From: Verrucomicrobiota bacterium
Lineage (GTDB): Bacteria > Verrucomicrobiota > Verrucomicrobiia > Verrucomicrobiales > DEV007
NCBI GenBank assembly: GCA_030625775.1
Contig: DAOUQC010000006.1
Coordinates: 47,597 to 111,596, forward strand
Length of the DNA: 64,000 nt
Direction: 5' to 3'
This document shows positions 1-9,040 of the stretch, piece by piece; the stretch's first letter is position 1, and each line of letters starts with the position of its first letter. Made by a program: the position numbers and the translations under genes. A model generated the notes under the pieces. The model made no database searches. It was not told the origin of the DNA and saw only the letters and a list, made by a program, of their open reading frames with translations.

Positions 1-626
1 CGATCGCATAATTCAAGCGAATCAAGGAACACTTGGTACCCCATTCATCTCCTGCTTTTACGAAAGCCTGTTCACGGCCTAAACAAGACCTGGCATATTC
101 CCCGACCGGATCCACCTCGCCTTCAGCCTCGTTTGATCCTCCTGATTCCGCAGTTGTGAAAGAATAAACACAGCCAGTGGATAAAGCGACAATCCGGGCT
201 TTACGAAAGCGGGAAGCCACCAAAGCTGGCATTTCAACATTCATTTTGTTCAGCAATTCCGGATCATGTGAAGTACCGAATTTCACACCAGCTAGAAAAA
301 ACACCGATGGAGAGTCAGGCAGATCGTCGAGCTGTTGTTGATCACAAAGATCAGCTGAGATCGTTCGTATCCCCTCCCTCTCAAAGGGATCGCATGTACC
401 TTCCCCGCCAAAACGGGAAACCGCTATCACTTCCCTGTCTGATCCTTCCAAGTCCTCCAGCGCCCGCTGCAACATCAGGCAGACATGCAAACCCATTTTT
501 CCCCCTGCTCCCAAAACCAGAATATCCCCCTCACTTTTCTTCAAACTATCCAACACCCCCAATGTCGGACGACTCATGAACTCATCCAGCGCCTCCGGCA
601 CCACCTTAAAAGGCAAGTCACTCATA
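1..626 (-). CDS. NAD-dependent epimerase/dehydratase family protein (C-terminus cut by window edge)
   Basis: This frame is open from an ATG at 626 to the left edge and is absent from the ORF track because its stop lies outside. The visible ~208 residues show a Rossmann start (ILVLGAGGKMG near residue 36), then VAVSRFG/TISADL-type strands, an 'FFLAGVKFGTS' strand and 'ALSTGCVYSF', the usual place of the catalytic Ser in extended SDR enzymes. A later segment with the sense of 'GEYARSCLGREQAF' contains the YxxxK-like region in degenerate form (Y-x-x-S). It follows the lectin-fold gene by 19 bp and probably shares its transcript. The substrate cannot be told; nucleotide-sugar or sugar-acid oxidoreduction is typical of the family. 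Confidence 0.75.
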
Positions 627-645
627 ACTTATTAGCTCACAGTTT

Positions 646-1356
646 CTAATTCTCTCCCGCTCCTTTGATCTTAAAATGATCGTAATGCACTTCTTTTTTT
701 GAGGTGGTCAAATTCACTTGATCAACTGCCGTGTGCGCAAAGCCCTCCGATTGAAAACGCCCCGTCTTCTTCCCATCCACAAAAACCTCCATCACATCCC
801 CTTGAATACGGATCAGCAAGTCGTGCCACTTGTTTTCATCCAAGTCGACCGCCACTCGCTGTTGTTTGGTTTTCAACAAGGCCTTCGTTGCGTCGTCAAG
901 CGTCCCGGCTTTGCGTGCAGCATGGATTTCATTTTTAAAAATCCCCGTTTTGGTATCGTACAATGTCACCGCTTTTGGACTGACCGCCACATGACAGATA
1001 TGCCCGGCATGAGTTCCCTTGTAAACCTTGTCACGATACATCACCGAAAAATGTTTCGAACCCGCAAACCTGAATGAAACAGCCACTTCGAGATCCGCTT
1101 GTGGCTCAAAGCGAATGGTATTCACCGAAGGATGATCCGCATCATCCGGCGTGATCCCCACCATCACACCCTCCCTAACAGTGGAGGCACTTTTATACAT
1201 CCCCCATTTTTTATTCAACACCTCCCCTTCGAACTCGTCCTCGAAGATGATCCTTCCATAGTGTCCGGCATCTATGCTTTTTTCATCAGCAGAAACCCCG
1301 GGTAAAAAAAAATCAGCGACAGATACAACAAAAGCGAGAACGAGGAGGTTTTTCAT
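646..1356 (-). CDS. Secreted concanavalin-like (LamG-type) domain protein
   Basis: This 236-aa protein has a clear signal peptide (MKNLLVLAFVVSVADFF...GVSA), so it is predicted to be exported. The mature part begins with 'IIFEDEFEG...NKKWGMYK', a pattern seen at the start of concanavalin A-like lectin/glucanase folds of the DUF1080/LamG type. It ends with 'DVMEVFVDGKKTGRF', the typical strand pair of that fold. No catalytic glutamate pair of GH16 is evident, so binding or a structural role is as likely as catalysis. It lies between the decayed amidohydrolase (upstream) and the epimerase (downstream), all on the minus strand. The fold assignment is from motif appearance only. Confidence 0.6.
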   Translation of the reverse strand: MKNLLVLAFVVSVADFFLPGVSADEKSIDAGHYGRIIFEDEFEGEVLNKKWGMYKSASTVREGVMVGITPDDADHPSVNTIRFEPQADLEVAVSFRFAGSKHFSVMYRDKVYKGTHAGHICHVAVSPKAVTLYDTKTGIFKNEIHAARKAGTLDDATKALLKTKQQRVAVDLDENKWHDLLIRIQGDVMEVFVDGKKTGRFQSEGFAHTAVDQVNLTTSKKEVHYDHFKIKGAGEN

Positions 1357-1390
1357 TGGCAGGGATATTTTTTATCTCATCAACGATACA

Positions 1391-1644
1391 CTATTTCAAG
1401 TCCCTGCGACTCGTTTTTTGATTCCCTGTTTTTATCTCTGCCCGAATCGCCTTTCCAACCAACTTCCTCTTATCCAAAACTCCTTCTGCCACCACCGGCA
1501 TCCCATCAACCAATACATACTCGATCCCTCTCAAATCACTCGTCCCTCTTTGATCACCAAATCATAAACTGCTTCATCTGCCCTGGCTGCAACCGTCAGA
1601 ACAAGAGAAAGCAACAGCACCAAGCCACACCCATTATTTTTCAT
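1391..1644 (-). pseudogene. Remnant of a secreted amidohydrolase (N-acyl-D-amino-acid deacylase type) with the middle deleted
   Basis: An ATG at 1644, 2 bp after the stop of the DUF455 gene, starts a signal peptide followed by 'YDLVIKEGRVI', the first strand of amidohydrolases such as D-aminoacylase, and ends at TGA 1531-1533. In the next frame, at the same point, the sequence continues as 'GIEYVLVDGMPVVAEG' and runs to a TAG at 1391. That is the standard C-terminal strand pair of the same family. Only about 37 N-terminal and 48 C-terminal codons remain, while the family is usually near 500 residues, so the whole metal-binding barrel is missing. This looks like one internal deletion with a frame change. 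Confidence 0.75.
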
Positions 1645-1646
1645 TA

Positions 1647-3683
1647 CTATGCTCCGTCTATTAAATCGTCCAAACATTTACTCACTGTCAATTGAGCCAG
1701 AAAATTCACCGCTTTAACAGCATCATTCAAGCAGATCTGTCCACGACAAAGAAGCCCCCTCTGATCCACTTCGATCACCTCCTCTTCTACCCCTGCTTGT
1801 TTCTTAAGAATTTCGAATTTTACTGAATGCCCTGGTGCCACCCTCTTGCTCAGCTCCAAAGTCAAACGTCCCATAGTGTATCGCGGATTCACTTCACAAA
1901 CCTGACGCAAGCATAGCCCGCCATTCTCATCACGATAAACAAAGGCATCCACTCCTACCGGCCCTCGATAGCCGACCTCATGCAGACGCACTTCAATCAA
2001 TCGAACCAACTGACTCTCCTTCTCATATACCGGCAATGCCCTCTCCATCAAAAATCGTGCGAGCTCCGAGGGCATTCCCTGACAAAATTTGGTTCCAACA
2101 ATACAAGCCCGGAACTGCCCGCGGCGATCATTCTGCAAGCGCACCAGCCCAAGCTTACGCAACCCCGCATCCTCCATTTCATACTGAACAGAAAAATCCA
2201 ACTCTCTCTCCAACCAGGGTTCGACGAAAACTTCCCCTTGCTTCTCCAACACACGCTCCACTTGACGTTGGATACTGCCGTCAAATTTTTCGCTACTTTT
2301 AATAATAGTCAGTCCTCTCCCTGATGCTCCAAAAGGTGCTTTTACTACCGCTTGAGCTGTCCTCTCCAGTTCCTCCCCGACTTCATCTATTGAACGGCAT
2401 AAAACCGAGCTCACAGAATCCTCCAGTTGCTCCGCAATACCTATTCCAAAAGTTTTACTGAATAACGACCTGACTGCTTCATTCCAAAACGAAGCCATTT
2501 TCCTTTTCTCACCTGGCAAATTCCCCATCAAAGGTGCCAGAGCAGCCAGTGAGGATGGACACCAGGCCCAGGGTCGCAGGCTATTGATCTTTCTCTCACG
2601 AATAAAGCTGTTCCCCTGAATCCCCCCACTTCCCTCCAGCACTTCGATCTCAGGCAACTCAAAACCTGTGGCCCTCAGTTTCTTTAAATGCCTCCGCACC
2701 GGCTGTCGCTGCATCAAAACCACATCATCCCGACGCGCCAGAAAAATGGATAATATTTCTAAATCTTGAATCAATCCCTGCATGATTTTTGAACGATGGT
2801 ATCCCTTGCCATCCACATCAGCACTCATCGCATCTTCAGCATCCGGGCAAAAGTAGAACACATTCGGAGTCCTTCCCACCGAACGCTCGAACACTTCAAG
2901 TTCACTGATGAACTCTTCATCAAGTCCGGCAGCCAGTCTTCCCTCTCGATTGATCCTGGATCCGCTGCCTTTTGCGCGACGAGGTGACAATGGAAAAGAC
3001 AAAGATCGCTTGAAAGCTGTCCAGTCATCCTCATCTGCTTTTTTCCAGCGCCGGAACCACTTTAAACCATAATTCACATGACGGATTTCATCTTTGTAAA
3101 TTTGATTGAGTATAGCGGCTGATTTGTTATCACCCGCAGCTTTCATAATCCCGGCATACTGCAATGAATAATCCAGATTGGCCTGCTCAAAAGTCAGACT
3201 CAAACGCGTCACATAATCCATCGGCGTTTCCATCGTCGCCACCATATCCCAGAAATAACGACTGACAGGAAAATCACCGAACTTCACTCCACATTCCTTC
3301 ATCCTCTCGATATACCAACGTGTGTGCCGCTGTTCCTCTTTCAGCGTCTTCAACACCCCGCACCGGAATTCCCCGGGTGCTTCCGGAAACTTGAGCAAAA
3401 CCAGAGCCATCAATTCCGTCGCCAGCAATTCGTGATTGGCAAAAAAGTGCAACAAGCGTCCACGCTCCTCGTCATCACTGAGCTCGGAAATATTCGGCTT
3501 GGCCAGACTATGCTCACCACCCTTCAAGCGCATCTTCAACTCCATTGGCCGTCCTGGTTCAACCGAGGCCTCGATTGCCTTTCCAGGATCCTCATCACAC
3601 AAAGCCGCCACATCCACAAACTCCAGCTTCTCCTTCAAGCTGTCAGCCAACAATACCCGCCGCGCAAATTCACTGACTTTCAT
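1647..3683 (-). CDS. Ferritin-like DUF455 domain fused to an ATP-grasp domain
   Basis: The track start at 3734 overlaps the upstream gene; ATG 3683 is preferred because GGGAGGGAAGAG sits just before it (678 aa). The N-terminal ~270 residues carry spaced carboxylate/His motifs of a di-iron four-helix bundle: HELLATELM, EEQRH (near 118), FEQANLDY and DEIRHV, as in DUF455. The C-terminal half is ATP-grasp: 'KAPFGASGRG' nucleotide loop near 449, 'VFVEPWLERELDFS', and 'CEVNPRYTMG' with the metal-binding E-x-N near 598. ATP-grasp enzymes usually ligate a carboxylate to an amine or thiol. The substrate is unknown. It sits 17 bp after the propeller gene in an operon with a copper protein, which suggests redox or metal chemistry. 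Confidence 0.8.
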   Translation of the reverse strand: MKVSEFARRVLLADSLKEKLEFVDVAALCDEDPGKAIEASVEPGRPMELKMRLKGGEHSLAKPNISELSDDEERGRLLHFFANHELLATELMALVLLKFPEAPGEFRCGVLKTLKEEQRHTRWYIERMKECGVKFGDFPVSRYFWDMVATMETPMDYVTRLSLTFEQANLDYSLQYAGIMKAAGDNKSAAILNQIYKDEIRHVNYGLKWFRRWKKADEDDWTAFKRSLSFPLSPRRAKGSGSRINREGRLAAGLDEEFISELEVFERSVGRTPNVFYFCPDAEDAMSADVDGKGYHRSKIMQGLIQDLEILSIFLARRDDVVLMQRQPVRRHLKKLRATGFELPEIEVLEGSGGIQGNSFIRERKINSLRPWAWCPSSLAALAPLMGNLPGEKRKMASFWNEAVRSLFSKTFGIGIAEQLEDSVSSVLCRSIDEVGEELERTAQAVVKAPFGASGRGLTIIKSSEKFDGSIQRQVERVLEKQGEVFVEPWLERELDFSVQYEMEDAGLRKLGLVRLQNDRRGQFRACIVGTKFCQGMPSELARFLMERALPVYEKESQLVRLIEVRLHEVGYRGPVGVDAFVYRDENGGLCLRQVCEVNPRYTMGRLTLELSKRVAPGHSVKFEILKKQAGVEEEVIEVDQRGLLCRGQICLNDAVKAVNFLAQLTVSKCLDDLIDGA

Positions 3684-3700
3684 TAGCTCTTCCCTCCCCC

Positions 3701-5233
3701 CTATTTCTCCCTCAACCTCTGCACGGTATAACACAGCATACCATGGCTCATGGGCATACCATCTTCTGATTTTAATCCTGCGAAATCGAGTTGATAAATT
3801 TGCCGCGCTACGATCCCTCCAAGGCCAATCGACACAGTCTTGCCATCCTCTGATACAGTGACGGTTTTCACGACTACCGGCGTCACTCCCATTTGCGGGC
3901 TGCCGTAACGCTGGCTGTATTCATAAAAATAATGCGAAAACTGATATTCTGAAATTTTCTGTGCCTGTTCCCGATTTACCGCTTTGCTGAAAGTCAGGTC
4001 AAAACCGTTTTTGGTCAGACTCATTGCCTGAACAGCAAAAGGAACTTCCCCGGTATAAGTCACCCGCTTCAAGCCTTCGGCAGGACGCCCCCATCCTCGA
4101 TAGGTCTGTCCCACGTAGAGCGCTTTTCCATCCGGGCTCAAACACATTCGATTACTCCCTCCTCCAAGCTCATCCCCCTCGATCAATGTGGTCGCTGCCC
4201 CCTGGAACTCGCCACCCACCTTTTCCAGCATGATGCGAAGAATGCGCTGACCGGCAATATCTCCTACAAACATCTGTCCGGCGAATGGGCCAAACGCACC
4301 TGAAGAAGTATCAAAAATCGGCTCACTCGCCGAATTGCACATGAAACCCTGTGGCAACAAAACCGCCGGAAGAGTTCTCATTGCATCCAGCTCTTCAATA
4401 TGATCCACCGCCCAGGCCAATGGATCCGGATGCTCCTTCACAAAATCAGGATCCCATACCAGTGAAGTCGGATGCCCGTAAAAGCGCCCCTCCTGCACAT
4501 GATAGATCGGTGTCACCGGTTTCCAGTCCCCCTGGTTATCGGTAACAAATAAATCTCCATCCGTACTCATCACGATTCCATTTGCCTGACGAAAACCACT
4601 GGCCCACGGTAAGATTTCGCCCTTCGGATTCACTTTGACCACCCAACCTTTCCACGGCACCGGCACGTGGTTTCGGCCCCGTCGTCCCGCTGCTGAAAAA
4701 CGACCTCGCACCAGATCAAAAGTGGGCCCGGAATGAGAAGCCGAGCCCAGCGCTATAAACCAATTCCCCTTACCGTCGGGAATGGGCCCCGAATTGGTTT
4801 CATGGTAATTTCCCGACACACCCCAAGCCGTGCAAACAGCTTCGCTGACATCCGCCCGTCCATCACCATCCGTATCCCGCAGTCGAGTCAACTCCGGAAT
4901 TTGTGGAATCAAAAGGGTCCCATTTTTTTCAACCAACACTCCCAGCGCATTGTGCATCTGTGCATCTGAAAATGTCCTCCACTCGAAAGCCTTCACATCA
5001 TCAGACGGCTTACCCATTACCACCCCCGTCCTCCGGGACACCACCACCAGCTCACCGCCTTTAGTAAATGCCAATCCGCCAATTCCGTGCCCCACACCAG
5101 GAGGCAGTTCAATCGTTTCAATTTTGTAGGCACTTACCGATTTTTTTCCCTCTTGCGATTCCCCGGCGTCCTGTGCAGAAACCGTCGCCAGACAAACAAA
5201 CAGCAAGCTCAAACCGATTGTTGTTGTTTTCAT
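3701..5233 (-). CDS. Secreted PQQ-dehydrogenase-like beta-propeller protein
   Basis: With ATG 5233 the protein (~510 aa) begins with a signal peptide (MKTTTIGLSLLFVCLATVSA); ATG 5260 is an alternative start that only lengthens the n-region. The mature part shows repeated propeller-type strands ('GIGGLAFTKGGELVVVSRR', 'GNWFIALGSASHSG', 'NGIVMSTDGDLFVTDNQGDW') and a calcium-like loop 'RDTDGDGRAD'. This resembles soluble sugar-dehydrogenase/NHL-type proteins that PVC bacteria encode in large numbers, often with cytochromes or cupredoxins. No c-type heme site is present. The gene follows the cupredoxin gene closely on the same strand, so electron transfer between them is a reasonable inference, not shown. 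Confidence 0.75.
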   Translation of the reverse strand: MKTTTIGLSLLFVCLATVSAQDAGESQEGKKSVSAYKIETIELPPGVGHGIGGLAFTKGGELVVVSRRTGVVMGKPSDDVKAFEWRTFSDAQMHNALGVLVEKNGTLLIPQIPELTRLRDTDGDGRADVSEAVCTAWGVSGNYHETNSGPIPDGKGNWFIALGSASHSGPTFDLVRGRFSAAGRRGRNHVPVPWKGWVVKVNPKGEILPWASGFRQANGIVMSTDGDLFVTDNQGDWKPVTPIYHVQEGRFYGHPTSLVWDPDFVKEHPDPLAWAVDHIEELDAMRTLPAVLLPQGFMCNSASEPIFDTSSGAFGPFAGQMFVGDIAGQRILRIMLEKVGGEFQGAATTLIEGDELGGGSNRMCLSPDGKALYVGQTYRGWGRPAEGLKRVTYTGEVPFAVQAMSLTKNGFDLTFSKAVNREQAQKISEYQFSHYFYEYSQRYGSPQMGVTPVVVKTVTVSEDGKTVSIGLGGIVARQIYQLDFAGLKSEDGMPMSHGMLCYTVQRLREK

Positions 5234-5273
5234 AGGCCAAACAATATTTTTAATTACCATAGTCACAGCCTGT

Positions 5274-6962
5274 TCACTTTTTTCTCGCTGCCAATACAAT
5301 CTGCAGCTGATCTTCACCGTCTGTATGTGCTTCAAAACGATAAGAACCCGCCGCAAGCAGAGCACTCCATACCCGGTAGAATTTTTTACCCGAGACCGGC
5401 ACCCGCAGACCCGAATCCTTAAACTGCTCGCTCAAGCCTTGCGGACGCTCTTTCACCTTTCCATCAACCAACAAAAAAATTCCGGCCTCGCTCTTTAAAT
5501 CAATTTCATAAAACACCGCTTCTTTCACCTTGCGATCCGCCTGACTGGTTTGCACCCAGTCCGAGCCTCGCATTTCAGCGGGTACCGCCCCAAGCAATTC
5601 ATCGCTGTCGATATAAACTTTCATCCCACGATCCAGTGACTGCTTTTGCAGTAACAGCGCAGCCCCACCTCCACCCGCCCGCCTGACTTCTCCGATCACA
5701 TTGCCGACTTCCGGCAGAAGTGCTGCGCGTGGCACCACCGTCTCCGCAGCAGTCAACAGCAGAGTGAAATCCTTCTCTGCTCCATTGTTAATCGTCAGCA
5801 CTTTACCATTCCATTTGCCATCGGAAGTCTGGATCCTGGCCTTCATGCTTTCATCAAAACCCAGCATCACGCCCGCCGGCGCATGCTTGATAGAAAAATG
5901 CCAGCGAATTTCACCAACCTTGTCACCCGGCTCGATCGACTCTGCAACCAACACACTGCCTACACTGTAAAGAAATTCGGGAACTCCGTCTTTTCTCAAT
6001 TGAAAGCCCTTGTATTGAGCTTGACCAAAAACACCCGGAGTCAGCCCCAGAGGCGAAGGCCCTTCGGAAAGAAAAACCAGATGTCCGTCCAAACGTGGCA
6101 CATAATCAAAGCTTTTCCGCTGGTCACCTGTTCCCTCTCCCCAATAGCTTTCCATATTCAAAAAGCCATCCTTCCACGCATACATAAAACGACATTCCGT
6201 CGTATCCCAACACACGGATAGTTCCTTGCCAAAACTGATCCCCACCGCCGCAGGAAAACCAATGTCGGTATCGATGTAGCCCTCTGCATCATGACCGGTA
6301 TTCGGACTGTAGGTCGGCGTAGGCTTGCCTCGGTAATGATTAGGAAAAACCGAACGCACCCGAATCGGATTCGGCATAAAAGTCCGCATCACCAGTGGAT
6401 GCTCACGGCTACCGATCGGATGGGGATTCAGTCCACTACCATCATTCGGCGGGCCATCTTGTTTTTTCACTTTAGCCACTTTGCGCCGCAACGGATTTTT
6501 CAATTCGGATCCTGCAACCACTACCTTCATCAGCCCCTGCATGATATTCCCATGCCCCGGAAAAGTGCAGACAAACTGGTACACTCCCGCTTCAACGGGG
6601 GCGACAAACTCAATTGTTTGCTTCTGCCCGGCTTCCATCAACCCCACACTCGCCAAAATCGAACCGCACTCCGGCACATAACCTTCGGTGTAACCGTCCG
6701 CCCCCATCGCCATTGCTTTATTGACCACCTCCATCGCCTTGCCTGGCTGGGTGAACAGCAGGTTATGTGGCATCAAACCGTTGTTATCAAAAGTCACTTT
6801 CATCTGACTTCCTGCGATCACTTCAAACTCGATCACATCATAACGCAACTGCCCCGGCACCACTCCTATGGTAATAACGTAAGGCTCTGCCGCCGCTATT
6901 TCCCCGGTAGGAAAAGCCGCCGCACAGATAAAAAAATAGAAAAATATGAATTGCCGCCTCAT
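5274..6962 (-). CDS. Secreted cupredoxin (azurin/plastocyanin-like) multidomain protein
   Basis: This 562-aa protein has a signal peptide and then a cupredoxin domain at about residues 28-150. The type-1 copper ligands are all visible: His in 'LMPHNLL' (~66) and Cys, His and Met in 'CTFPGHGNIMQG' (~131-140). The remaining ~400 residues form an unassigned extracellular region ('VCWDTTECRFMYAWKDGFL', later a beta-rich tail) often found with such copper domains in PVC secreted proteins. It is the first gene of a minus-strand operon leading to the propeller and DUF455/ATP-grasp genes. The copper-binding call is secure; the electron partner is inferred. Confidence 0.82.
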   Translation of the reverse strand: MRRQFIFFYFFICAAAFPTGEIAAAEPYVITIGVVPGQLRYDVIEFEVIAGSQMKVTFDNNGLMPHNLLFTQPGKAMEVVNKAMAMGADGYTEGYVPECGSILASVGLMEAGQKQTIEFVAPVEAGVYQFVCTFPGHGNIMQGLMKVVVAGSELKNPLRRKVAKVKKQDGPPNDGSGLNPHPIGSREHPLVMRTFMPNPIRVRSVFPNHYRGKPTPTYSPNTGHDAEGYIDTDIGFPAAVGISFGKELSVCWDTTECRFMYAWKDGFLNMESYWGEGTGDQRKSFDYVPRLDGHLVFLSEGPSPLGLTPGVFGQAQYKGFQLRKDGVPEFLYSVGSVLVAESIEPGDKVGEIRWHFSIKHAPAGVMLGFDESMKARIQTSDGKWNGKVLTINNGAEKDFTLLLTAAETVVPRAALLPEVGNVIGEVRRAGGGGAALLLQKQSLDRGMKVYIDSDELLGAVPAEMRGSDWVQTSQADRKVKEAVFYEIDLKSEAGIFLLVDGKVKERPQGLSEQFKDSGLRVPVSGKKFYRVWSALLAAGSYRFEAHTDGEDQLQIVLAARKK

Positions 6963-7043
6963 CTAGCCAAATGGATCACAAGGCATCCCCCCACGCAACG
7001 ACGTTTTGCCCACTTCTTTCATAGATGCCCCTGATGCCTTCAC

Positions 7044-7072
7044 ACAAAAACGTCCAACCCGAGGGCCGGACG
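7044..7072 (-). terminator. Intrinsic terminator after the outer-membrane barrel gene
   Basis: Read on the minus strand, CGTCCGGCC-CTCG-GGTTGGACG forms a 9-bp stem with two G-U pairs, followed by TTTTTGTGT. It lies 31 bp after the stop of the gene at 7104 and separates it from the cupredoxin operon. Confidence 0.7.
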
Positions 7073-7103
7073 CATTGTCTTTAGGGGAACTATATCTCCC
7101 AAC

Positions 7104-7811
7104 TCAGGCCCCCTTCAGAAATGAAAACCGAGCACCTAGGAGTATGCCGTGATTATCATAAGAATCACCGTCCAGGCGCCGGGAAGCCCCCCTTACTAAA
7201 CGACTCAGCTCAGGATCAACAGCTTGGAAAAACCGGTATTCGGAGTAGACCTCAAAGTTGCTTGCAAGCTCATAGGAAAGACCGGCAAAAACTTGCCAGG
7301 CGAACACCTCATCTTTTTCGTTCACCCGCGCGGAGCCATAAGCAAAATCAGCATCAAGGCCTGCAAGCCCCACTCCACCACCAGCATAAAAGCTGAGATT
7401 ATCACTAAGAGGAAAATCTTTAGCAACATTGAACATCACCGACCAGACACTGATCTCACCTTCTCCTTGATTACGATTTCCGTTGGAAATGATAGAATCC
7501 AAATCATTGGAACGGTAAGCCCCTTCCACTTCAAACCTCAAGCCTCCCATCACAGGAATTTCATAGCCCAGAGCTGTACCCACTATATAGCCCGCATCAA
7601 AGTCCGACTCAATATTGACACCTGAACCACTGGCTTCAAAGTCATCAGCCCAATTAACCCCTCCAAAACCAGAGAGGTAAAAACTTGAGCTTTCAACTTG
7701 CGTGTAAACTGCTGATGATTCCGGAGTTCCTGCCTGCACTGGAGTTCCGATTGAAATAAATGCCGCGACACTCAATGCCACCACTCCGATATTACGTTTA
7801 TATTTTTTCAT
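7104..7811 (-). CDS. Outer-membrane beta-barrel protein (OmpA-N-like porin family)
   Basis: This 235-aa protein has a signal peptide ending near VQA. The mature chain is made of alternating strands rich in Gly and aromatic residues ('FYLSGFGGVNWAD', 'LRFEVEGAYRS', 'LSFYAGGGVGLAG', 'FEVYSEYRFFQ'). It ends in an outer-membrane sorting signature with a terminal 'GARFSFLKGA' strand. Length and pattern match eight-stranded barrels of the OMP_b-brl (PF13505) type. No OmpA peptidoglycan-binding domain follows. It is monocistronic: a TATAAT box lies upstream and a terminator downstream. The role is unknown beyond membrane location. Confidence 0.78.
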   Translation of the reverse strand: MKKYKRNIGVVALSVAAFISIGTPVQAGTPESSAVYTQVESSSFYLSGFGGVNWADDFEASGSGVNIESDFDAGYIVGTALGYEIPVMGGLRFEVEGAYRSNDLDSIISNGNRNQGEGEISVWSVMFNVAKDFPLSDNLSFYAGGGVGLAGLDADFAYGSARVNEKDEVFAWQVFAGLSYELASNFEVYSEYRFFQAVDPELSRLVRGASRRLDGDSYDNHGILLGARFSFLKGA

Positions 7812-7892
7812 TTTATCTGTTTTTGGTTTCGAAACAGAGTTGGGATAACAAACCTGACGCTCCCCCCGATAAATCCTTACAAGTTTTTAGGA

Positions 7893-7898
7893 ATTATA
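7893..7898 (-). promoter_or_regulatory. Candidate -10 box for the barrel gene
   Basis: A perfect TATAAT occurs on the minus strand about 80 bp upstream of the barrel gene start. No convincing TTGACA-like -35 stands at 17 bp. The leader between them has no strong Shine-Dalgarno site. The rest of the 7812-8041 gap shows nothing else recognisable. Confidence 0.4.
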
Positions 7899-8041
7899 AG
7901 CAACAGGATCACTATTAATGATTAGTAATAGAGTTATCATGCAGACGGACATCAACCCAGCCCACCAGCATGGAAACGCAATACCTCCAGCGGTACCTGC
8001 AAAAAAAAGTCTAAGAAAATGAAACCAGTGCAAAACAAGGC

Positions 8042-8980
8042 TCACACATCACAAATCTCCACCCCTTGCTTCAGGGAGGCGATCTTGTCTTCCCGGGCAG
8101 GAATAAACTCCTGCGCCACCCAGCCTTGGTAACCGGTATCCACGATGGCTTTCATGATCGCCGGATAAAACAGCTCCTGACTATCATCAATCTCGTGACG
8201 CCCCGGCACCCCGCCTGTGTGATAGTGAGAGATATACGGGTGGTACTCGCGAATCGTGGCAATCACGTCCCCTTCCATGATTTGCATATGATAGATGTCA
8301 TACAACAATTTGAAATGATCCGAGCCAATCTCATCACAGAGTGCCACCCCCCATCGGGTATGATCACACTGATAATCCTTGTGATTCACCTTGCTGTTCA
8401 ATAACTCCATGCTCAGGGTCACTCCCAGCTTTTCAGCAAGAGGCATCAATCGTTTCAAACCAATGGCACAATTTTTAATCCCTTGCTCATCGTCCAAGCC
8501 ATCGCGATTACCCGAAAAACAAATCACATTATTGAACCCTGCTTTGGCAGATGCCTTGATCAGCGGTTGATAAATTTCAACCAACGTATCGTGATGTTCC
8601 AAACGATTGAACGCCTTGGTGATACCACCCACCTTCACCCCTTTAGGAGTTTCTCCCTGGGGAAAACTGACCATACCACAGTGCATGCCATGTTTTTTCA
8701 AAGTTGCAAAATCCTCCGGCAGCAACAACTCCACCGAACGCAAGCCGAACTTTTTACCTGCAAGACACAAGTCATCCAGCGGGATTTTGCTGTAACACCA
8801 CTTGCAGGCCGAATGCTTGATTCGTCCTTTCAAACCTGCCGAATCAAGAGCTTTGTCAGCTGCCTCCAACCGCCCCTTCAAAGCACCAACACCTGTCAGC
8901 GCCGTCCCTAGCCCGGCAGATACGCCTGCCGATTGTTTGAAAAATTTACGCCGAGAAAAATGACTGCCTGATTTGTTCAT
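8042..8980 (-). CDS. Tat-exported hydroxypyruvate isomerase-like TIM-barrel protein
   Basis: This 312-aa protein begins with a twin-arginine signal (SRRKFFKQS followed by a hydrophobic stretch), so a folded protein is predicted to be exported by Tat; tatA lies elsewhere in this window. The mature part is a xylose-isomerase-like (AP endonuclease 2 family) barrel. It contains 'GITKAFNRLEHHDTLV', a metal-site Glu in 'LSMELLNSKVNHKDY', 'KLLYDIYHMQIMEGDV', 'HYHTGGVPGRHEID' and 'WVAQEFIPA', which match hydroxypyruvate isomerase. The substrate is probably a small keto sugar or acid; exported members are common in PVC genomes and are not well characterised. Confidence 0.83.
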   Translation of the reverse strand: MNKSGSHFSRRKFFKQSAGVSAGLGTALTGVGALKGRLEAADKALDSAGLKGRIKHSACKWCYSKIPLDDLCLAGKKFGLRSVELLLPEDFATLKKHGMHCGMVSFPQGETPKGVKVGGITKAFNRLEHHDTLVEIYQPLIKASAKAGFNNVICFSGNRDGLDDEQGIKNCAIGLKRLMPLAEKLGVTLSMELLNSKVNHKDYQCDHTRWGVALCDEIGSDHFKLLYDIYHMQIMEGDVIATIREYHPYISHYHTGGVPGRHEIDDSQELFYPAIMKAIVDTGYQGWVAQEFIPAREDKIASLKQGVEICDV

Positions 8981-9040
8981 GCAGTCACTTTACCCATCAC
9001 TCACAAAAAGTTCACTAAAAAAATCCAGTCCCGCGCGCAA

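Noticed and set aside
268-579. 103-aa plus-strand ORF at the left edge
   Set aside because: It is the antisense shadow of the partial epimerase gene, which has a real Rossmann motif on the minus strand.
6291-7034. 247-aa plus-strand ORF
   Set aside because: Antisense to the cupredoxin gene; rich in His/Arg/Pro as expected of a shadow frame.
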